Shown one piece after another: positions 58,453 through 64,000 of a stretch of 64,000 bases of DNA. Position 1 is the first letter of the stretch. Every line of letters starts with the position of its first letter. Origin of the DNA: Pythium myriotylum (taxonomy: Eukaryota > Oomycota > Peronosporomycetes > Pythiales > Pythiaceae); assembly GCA_023091665.1 (NCBI GenBank), contig JALJCQ010000017.1:806001-870000 (forward strand). Direction: 5' to 3'. The notes beneath the pieces are model-generated. The model made no database searches. It was not told the origin of the DNA and worked only from the letters and a program-made list of their open reading frames with translations. A program made the position numbers and the translations under genes.

Positions 58453-58944
58453 TCAGGGGTCCCCACCTAGATTCGACGAATATTTGCAGTAGCCCCACTG
58501 TTTGCCTTGAACTCCACCTTGACGGTACACTGGGAGCGCACACCATCGAGCGCCGCCTTCCGTCGTCGTGCGTTCAACGATGCTCCGTAGGGTTTGACCA
58601 TCCGCAGTGTAGTATCCCCATTTAGTCAGGCATACTGGGTCGTTCACGTCATTGGTGTACTTCCAGTGCACATTTTCCAGACCACCGGTACGGTAAGCGC
58701 TCAGCATCGACCATTACTTCGTGTCATCGACTCTGTTGCACGGACCGTAAGGGCCGTTTGCCCACGACTGGTAGTACCATCGGTTGAGCTGAGGGTGGGG
58801 GCCATACACTCCCTCGCAAAAGGTTGCAGCTTGGATGGCGCCATGAGTAGATTGTGTCCCGTTCACGGCGCCTTCACTGGTTTGCTGACCAGAAGAACAA
58901 GTTGCATAGAACGCGCTGGCGATCGTAAATGTCGAGAGCTTCAT
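58453..58944 (-). pseudogene. Secreted-family member with one in-frame stop
   Basis: The signal peptide (KLSTFTIASAFYATCSSGQ) and the first half to RVDDTK end at TAA (58714-58716). The same frame continues WSMLSAYRTGGLENVHWKY, the block-2 linker YYTADGQTL and the second repeat WCALPVYRQGGVQGKQWGY. A second change replaces the last Cys (YCKY instead of YCKC). Two independent lesions argue for a genuine young pseudogene rather than a sequence error. Confidence 0.85.
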
Positions 58945-59534
58945 TGTTGCAAACGTTTATTGATTTCGAGGCAAATATGGGAGTGGAGACCTTGTGGTGG
59001 GTCACCAGCGAACAGGGGTGGTGTCTCCATGGGGTACGAATCAATTCCTATCTCTCGTACCTTTGTGGGACAAGTTGAGGGACTAAGGAACCGTCAGCCA
59101 AAGCAAATCAGAGGGAAACAGGTACCGAGTACAGTGCTTCACAATCGAAGCACACAAAAATCTGATTTCTGTACTCGGTACCTGTTTCCCTCTGATTTGG
59201 CCGCCGCTTTCTCCTAATGGATCTGAATCACATCCATTACGAGAAAGCGGCGGCCTGGTTCGAAATTTCCTGATGGCAAGAGAATATCTCCCTTCCCGAG
59301 ATTGGGCTAGTTCAACCTGAAAGGGCAATCTTAGCGCACACCTCGAAGCTGGTGCGGCGTCTGCAATAAATCAGGGTACGTTTTCTGTAGCGGCGGGCCG
59401 CTTGGAAAGCTTGTTTTCAGTAGGGAGCAATGAGTGGTCCACAGCGAGCCACATGGGATCGGTCAGTTGCAGTCTAGTCATTCGCAGTTTCTCTGCTTTA
59501 GTGACAAGTCCATAGGGTCACACGTCCGATCAAC
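58945..59534. other. Junction of the family array and DIRS/Ngaro-like element 2
   Basis: Holds two large hairpins (59104-59255) and then A1-like DNA of element 2, recognised by CTTGGAAAGCTTGTTTTC near 59400, also found in A2 of element 1. The exact left edge of element 2 cannot be fixed. Confidence 0.55.
59104..59255. repeat. Two back-to-back long hairpins
   Basis: Hairpin 1 has 31-bp perfect arms 59104-59134 and 59169-59199; its loop holds a further 7-bp hairpin (59134-59153). Hairpin 2 has 15-bp arms 59199-59213 and 59241-59255 extended by an inner 7-bp stem (59215-59221 with 59233-59239). The two share base 59199, so they abut exactly. Confidence 0.85.
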
Positions 59535-61358
59535 ATGCCACCGCGCCGCGCCCTTCGTCCACCCGCTCCTCGTCCGCTCAGCGCTGCGTTCGCTCGTCAT
59601 GACACCGGCTGGCATCACGGTCAAGTGATGCAGATCGACCGTCAGGCTGTGGTACTCCAACTCCACGACGGTGAACAAGTGCGTTGCCGACCCGGTGCGA
59701 TCCGTGGCACGGATCCAGTCATCAGCCTCCTGCTGAGCCCGGCGCTTCTTGGACCAGACCTGGACGAGAATGATGTCCTCGCTGCGCACTCAACAATTCT
59801 TGAGCGTCTCCTCGGCGATTCCAGGAATCCTCATCTACGACCAACGCGAGACATCGCCCTGCTACTAGACGGCATTGTGGCCGCAGAAGACATCCCCGAT
59901 CCCCTCCGCGACTGTGTCTGGCAGGCGGACGATGGCCAGACCTACCACTTCCCACTTCAGCATGCGGTGGACTTCGTATTTGTCCACGACAGTAGTGATC
60001 GCCGCATTGCCAAAGCCGTTCGCGATAGCGTCGGTGCACACTTCTACGCTCCTCCGCCACCGCGAGCCATGCTCCACGGACGTCGTCCCGCAGCTACCCA
60101 AATCACGCGCGAGCGATCTGCGCCCGATTCGTTTTTTGAGTCTGACAGCGACGACAGCGACGCCGGCAACCAGACGACACAGCCACAGGCCGCACATCGC
60201 GATCGGGATGGCAAGCGTCACGCTCACATCGTCGCTGCCTTGGTTGAGTACCCAGATGTTCTCGACATGAACCTCGCAACACGATTGGGACGACGGGGCA
60301 CGTCGACGAAGCGGCCTCGATCAATTAGTGTTGACGAGGAGGCGGAAGATCGACCGCACAAGAAACCTAAGTCCCAGTTCCAGCCGCCGACGGAGCACCG
60401 TCGGGTGCACAAGTTGATCACTGCGCCGGCTCATGGAGGTACGTCTGCTCATGCGTTTGTCGACGATATGCTGGACCACCCTGCCGTCGAGTTTGCCCCG
60501 CACCCTGGTGTCCTCACGCGCCTCTACGACTTCAAATTTGGTGTTCGTGGCCTATCCATTATGCATCTCGGACGACTCGACCCAATCGCCAAGATGACGT
60601 GGGTAATGTCTCTCAAGGACAACATGCAGGACCTCTCGTCGACTGTGAGCCTCCCAGATGCCTCAGCCGCCCAAAGTGTCGACGATATCCTGTCGGCTCT
60701 CGCTAGCCTTCGTGGCTACTGTTTGGAATTTTGCACTTCTGACGTGGTCGACTTGGTTCAAGTGATGCATGTCTTTGTTCAGCGTATGGTCGGGCTGTCG
60801 ATGTGGGACGCTGACGATTTGAAGTTCTTGGTATATTGGCTCAACTCGATACTCCAGGCATACCGTACATGTGCCCAACAAGATGCTCGCTATGGTACCA
60901 CGACTCGTCTGCTCGTCAAGGACACAATTGTGTCTAGCAATCCCAACCTCCAGGCGATCACGCAACTCATCACCGCACGGAAGGTCGAGCAATTGATGCT
61001 CACGTCACGCCGCTCGGCTCCCAACCCTCGGGGAGAACGTCTCGACTACGGCGGTGCGGGAGGCACATCGATCGAAGGCAGCCGACGTTCCCGACCTCTG
61101 GATGACCGTCCGCCTGTTGAACGCGCCGCAGGGGTACCACCGGAGATCCAGGCCCTAGTACCTCGTCAGGGAGGGCGGTCTCTGTGTCTGCGGTGGATCT
61201 CCGTCCAAGGATGCACTGGTCCACAAGGCAGCCCTGATCAGTGCCAATACTCCTCCGTGAGTTTATCGCCCATCGCTTTGGCGGTCTCCGCAGGGACCTG
61301 CAGCACTTATGACTGCCGCCAAGTCAGCCCCGTCCACATCAGCCGTACACGGGTCTGA
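59535..61358 (+). CDS. DIRS/Ngaro-like ORF1 (gag-like), element 2
   Basis: 607 residues. The N-terminal 200 residues (basic, proline-rich start, then DTGWHHGQVMQIDRQAVVLQ and LHDGEQVRCRPGAI, a possible small beta-barrel) are missing from element 1. An acidic SDSDDSDAGN stretch follows, then the conserved gag-like core: GTSAHAFVDDMLDHPAV, PHPGVLTRLYDF, GVRGLSIMHL and CAQQDARYGTTTRLL. It ends with a Cys-rich LCLRWISVQGCTG. Relative to element 1 the last 20 codons shift frame near 61250 (a deletion after DQCQYS); the original ending FGGLRRDLQHL with its stop at 61310 survives in another frame. Likely a nucleic-acid-binding capsid-like protein; this is inference. Confidence 0.75.
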   Translation: MPPRRALRPPAPRPLSAAFARHDTGWHHGQVMQIDRQAVVLQLHDGEQVRCRPGAIRGTDPVISLLLSPALLGPDLDENDVLAAHSTILERLLGDSRNPHLRPTRDIALLLDGIVAAEDIPDPLRDCVWQADDGQTYHFPLQHAVDFVFVHDSSDRRIAKAVRDSVGAHFYAPPPPRAMLHGRRPAATQITRERSAPDSFFESDSDDSDAGNQTTQPQAAHRDRDGKRHAHIVAALVEYPDVLDMNLATRLGRRGTSTKRPRSISVDEEAEDRPHKKPKSQFQPPTEHRRVHKLITAPAHGGTSAHAFVDDMLDHPAVEFAPHPGVLTRLYDFKFGVRGLSIMHLGRLDPIAKMTWVMSLKDNMQDLSSTVSLPDASAAQSVDDILSALASLRGYCLEFCTSDVVDLVQVMHVFVQRMVGLSMWDADDLKFLVYWLNSILQAYRTCAQQDARYGTTTRLLVKDTIVSSNPNLQAITQLITARKVEQLMLTSRRSAPNPRGERLDYGGAGGTSIEGSRRSRPLDDRPPVERAAGVPPEIQALVPRQGGRSLCLRWISVQGCTGPQGSPDQCQYSSVSLSPIALAVSAGTCSTYDCRQVSPVHISRTRV

Positions 61359-61366
61359 GTGCCGCG

Positions 61367-63240
61367 GTGCAGCGGTCGCTTCTCCGATCGTTGGCGTTGG
61401 CATCGGCGGTTACGGCTCGTCACGTTCAGAAAGTCATGCTCGAGTTCGGGGTCACTCCACCACGTAACGCTGGCTCCATGCAAAATACACTATCAGCTCT
61501 CGTACGTGCTAGCAATATGTCGTTGGTGTCGCTTGTGCGGCTTGTCCGAGGTGAAACGACAGAAGACCCACGCCCAAATAAGGCGTTGAGTCCGGCTACT
61601 TATCGGCAACTGCTGCAGGGATACGAGCATCTCGACCTGATGATCTCGATCGCCGAAGCGGGGTTCAAGGCCGACTGGACACTTACAGCGCCGCCGTCAG
61701 ATCTGGTCCCGCAAAACCACCGATCAGCGATCCTACATAGCGCCGCCGTCACGGCCAAGATCATGGAAGGGGTCGCCGCTGGTACCTACTTGGTCGTTGA
61801 TGAAGACCTTCTGGATCGGTGGGGAGTGTATGTGAGTCCGTTCGGTGCCATACCAAAATGTGACGATGGTGAGATCCGCCTAATCCACGACCTCGCGTTC
61901 CCGATCGGCAAGTGCGTGAATCAGCACACCGTCCGCGACTCCCTCCCTCGCATTCACTACGACTACGTGAGCACGTTGGCCGGTCGTATCAAAGATCTGC
62001 ACGCCAAGTACCCTGCTGCACGGCCTCTGATGCTGAAAGGAGACGTCCAAGGTGCTTTCCGCCACCTTCGCCAGCGTGCTCCAGACGTGCGTTGGATGGG
62101 TGGTCGGCTCCGTCACCGTCGCGCCGGTGTCATCGATTTATCGGCGCCATTTGGCTGGACCGGATCGCCGGCGTTCTACAGCGTATTCGGGCGTGCTATT
62201 TCAACGATCGTGAGTCGTGAGTCACCTGCTTCCATGTTGCCAGGCCATCGCGACACAACTCCGTTCTTTGCCTACGAGTGGGTGGACGACCATGTCATGC
62301 TTGAACCCGACCTGCAGGACCGGTGTCTCGTCGCAGAAGATACGCTACGGTTGGCCATGCTCGCGGTGCTCGGTCCCACGGCCATCAATGAGTCTAAGTT
62401 TACGCAGTGGAGCACAAAGGTTCGCGCGCTCGACTTGGACTGGGACACCATCGCACGCTCGGTGTCTATGCCCCCTGAGAAGATCGCCAAGGCTCTACAT
62501 CGCGTGGAGGCAGCCGCCTCGTCGTGTAAGATCTCAACCACGGACCCCCAGCGTCTCCTCGGCAGCCTTCGCCATGTCGCAACCTGTATTCGAGCGTCGC
62601 GGCCGTTTTACCAGCGACTGCACAACCTTTGCATCGCTGCTCCGCGCCAGGGCTTCACGACAATCACGCCATGGGTAGCTGACGACCTCCGATGGTTTGG
62701 CAACATTCTCCATTCTGGTGCTCTTCATACGGTGCCCACACGTCTCTTTGGCTCGCCGCCACCGCCAGACGTCCACTTGTATATGGACGCGAGTGGAGAA
62801 GGCCTTTGCGTTCTCGATCCAGCAGCACGACGTTACATCCTAGTGACGTTCAACGCCGACGAACTCCTCGACGAACAGTTCGACATCAACATTCGCGAGC
62901 AATTCGCCATTGCCCTCGCTTGCATGATGTTTGGTCCATCATGGCACGCAGCATCTGCGCCGACTTGGCCGCACATTCGATGCTGGAGCGACAACAAGAC
63001 CACGGTCGCCCGATCCAACAAGTTGTCCGCGCGGCATCCGCTTGCGCAGGAACTGAACCGATGCATTGGCCTTGCCGAAGCGACCTGGCGCCTCCGAGTA
63101 TCCACCGCGCACATTCCAGGGGCGTGGAACACCGTGGCCGACGCAGGCAGTCGTCATCAGCATCCAACTCACCGTAGAACGTTTGCTAACGCTGTCGCTT
63201 CCTGGTGTCAGATTCCAATTCCTTCCAATCTTCGGAGGGT
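61367..63240 (+). CDS. DIRS/Ngaro-like reverse transcriptase-RNase H, element 2
   Basis: RT-RNase H as in element 1. LVRGETTEDPRPNKAL opens the conserved part. RT blocks are IRLIHDLAFPIG, LMLKGDVQGAFRHL, SAPFGWTGSPAFYSVFGRA and YEWVDDHVML. RNase H has LYMDASGEG, NIREQFAIAL, CWSDNKTTV and NTVADAGSR. RNase H homology ends near 63200; the frame stays open to 63748 only as overlap with the recombinase gene. The same long open overlap exists in element 1. The first in-frame ATG after ORF1 is not obvious; 61367 follows ORF1's stop by a few bases. Confidence 0.82.
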
Positions 63241-64000
63241 CTACAAGACGTTCTCGTCACACTACAGTCCGCATCACTGGCCGCGAGCTCCAGGCGACTC
63301 TATGACAGGACATGGGAGCAATGGTGCGAGTGGCGTCGACGCCGATCCGAACCGCACCAACTTCCCCGGGACAGTGCCGCCCACTCAGCCCAACTCGCGT
63401 TATTCGCCGTCTCCTGTTGGCTTGGCGGCCCCTCGTCCGCACCCAACTCGCCAGCGACCGTATTGTCCAAATGTAGCCATATCTCATGGCATCATCAAGT
63501 CCGCTACGGCTACCCTGTCCAGCTCTCCGACTCCCATCGCCTCGCTGTGCTCGGGATGCGACGGATGTCAGCCCCTCCCCGGCGCCGCGCCCCAGTTACG
63601 ATCTCCCATCTCCGTCAGATCCGTGCCAGCCTCAACTTCCAGTCCCCCCGCGACCGCGTTATCTGGGGGGCTGCTGTCTTGGGCTACTTCTTCCTGTTAC
63701 GAAGATCCGAATATCTCGGCAGCCACGGGTCTGCGACATGGTTTGTGATCCAGCGGCGGGACATCAACCTCATGGACGCTAGAGGCCGCCCAACCAGCGA
63801 GAGGAACATGATATCTCATGTAACGATCAGATTTCGCGGAAGTAAGACTGATCAGGTCGGCTCTTCGACTTCACGGACGTTGGCGATCTCAGGTCTCTCG
63901 TGGCTCTGCCCAGTGCGAGCTGCATGGGCGTTGCTTAAGGAAAACCACACAATGCCGCCTCAGACACCACTGTGTTGGGCGGACGGCGCCATTCTACCAG
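63205..64000 (+). CDS. DIRS/Ngaro-like tyrosine recombinase, element 2 (partial)
   Basis: Read in the -1 frame relative to RT, continuous to the window end. The N-terminal core-binding domain is LQSASLAASSRRLYDRTWEQW, then LSKCSHISWHHQVRYG. The catalytic domain starts with VLGYFFLLRRSEYL and FRGSKTDQVGSS, then LCPVRAAWALL. The catalytic HxLR, GRW and Tyr blocks lie beyond the window. No ATG is seen near the start, unlike element 1, so expression may need frameshifting from RT or another start. It shows that element 1's break at the G-run is a lesion. Confidence 0.8.
   Translation, partial: MSDSNSFQSSEGLQDVLVTLQSASLAASSRRLYDRTWEQWCEWRRRRSEPHQLPRDSAAHSAQLALFAVSCWLGGPSSAPNSPATVLSKCSHISWHHQVRYGYPVQLSDSHRLAVLGMRRMSAPPRRRAPVTISHLRQIRASLNFQSPRDRVIWGAAVLGYFFLLRRSEYLGSHGSATWFVIQRRDINLMDARGRPTSERNMISHVTIRFRGSKTDQVGSSTSRTLAISGLSWLCPVRAAWALLKENHTMPPQTPLCWADGAILP

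Larger units (their letters stand above)
59380..64000 (+). mobile_element. DIRS/Ngaro-like retrotransposon (element 2), cut by window end
   Basis: Same family as element 1, with the full ORF1 5' end, RT-RNase H and an uninterrupted recombinase frame that runs off the window. Left boundary approximate, placed at the A1-like block. The 3' terminal repeats lie beyond the window. Confidence 0.8.

Noticed and set aside
1..64000. CRISPR array, tRNA or rRNA genes
   Set aside because: No regularly spaced direct repeats and no tRNA or rRNA signature found by eye on either strand.
59535..64000. DNA methyltransferase domain as in classic DIRS elements
   Set aside because: No such motifs between RNase H and recombinase; the plan fits Ngaro-like elements better.

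Overview
The window looks like an oomycete nuclear chromosome segment. Genes are compact and mostly intronless. Several genes carry, just upstream of their ATG, a match to the known oomycete initiator-type core promoter (GCTCATTYYNCAWTTT); the match is complete or nearly so at 53669-53685 and 54831-54848. The transposons (OTU-carrying Helitron, chromodomain Ty3/Gypsy, tyrosine-recombinase DIRS/Ngaro-like) and repeated small C3H proteins also fit an oomycete. I cannot name the genus. No rRNA, tRNA or CRISPR array is visible.

Layout. (1) 121-15024 is a broken Helitron with an OTU gene. A nearly pristine chromodomain Ty3/Gypsy element (6501-14356) sits inside its helicase gene, with a 5-bp target duplication and 336-bp LTRs that show one visible mismatch. 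The Gypsy element has a textbook -1 frameshift site between gag and pol, a pair of antisense ORFs between pol and the 3' LTR, and an extraordinary density of short perfect hairpins along its whole length. (2) 15156-24759 holds nine minus-strand paralogues of an unrecognised small secreted six-cysteine family, with one SDR dehydrogenase among them. (3) 25-41 kb is a repeat-rich zone. It contains four copies of a C3H-motif small protein in diverged segmental duplications, broken family relics, LINE RNase H fragments, and a 5'-truncated DIRS/Ngaro-like element flanked by a 477-bp direct duplication. (4) 41-50 kb is a redox cluster: a frameshifted aldo-keto reductase, an old-yellow-enzyme gene and four closely related SDR genes, one of them frameshifted. 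(5) 50.5-59 kb has a second block of the secreted family: five intact members, one of them inverted, and three relics. (6) 59.1 kb to the end is a second, more complete DIRS/Ngaro-like element preceded by two back-to-back hairpins.

The most interesting novelty is the secreted family: 14 intact members and 4 relics in about 45 kb. Each member has a signal peptide, six cysteines, and two copies of the motif W-x5-YR-x-GG-x4-[HQ]-W-x-Y exactly 60 residues apart in the first member, which implies an internally duplicated fold. I do not recognise the family. Birth, decay and transposon interruption of its members resemble a fast-evolving secreted (possibly host-interaction) arsenal, but that role is inference. 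The second main novelty is the hairpin-saturated retrotransposon.
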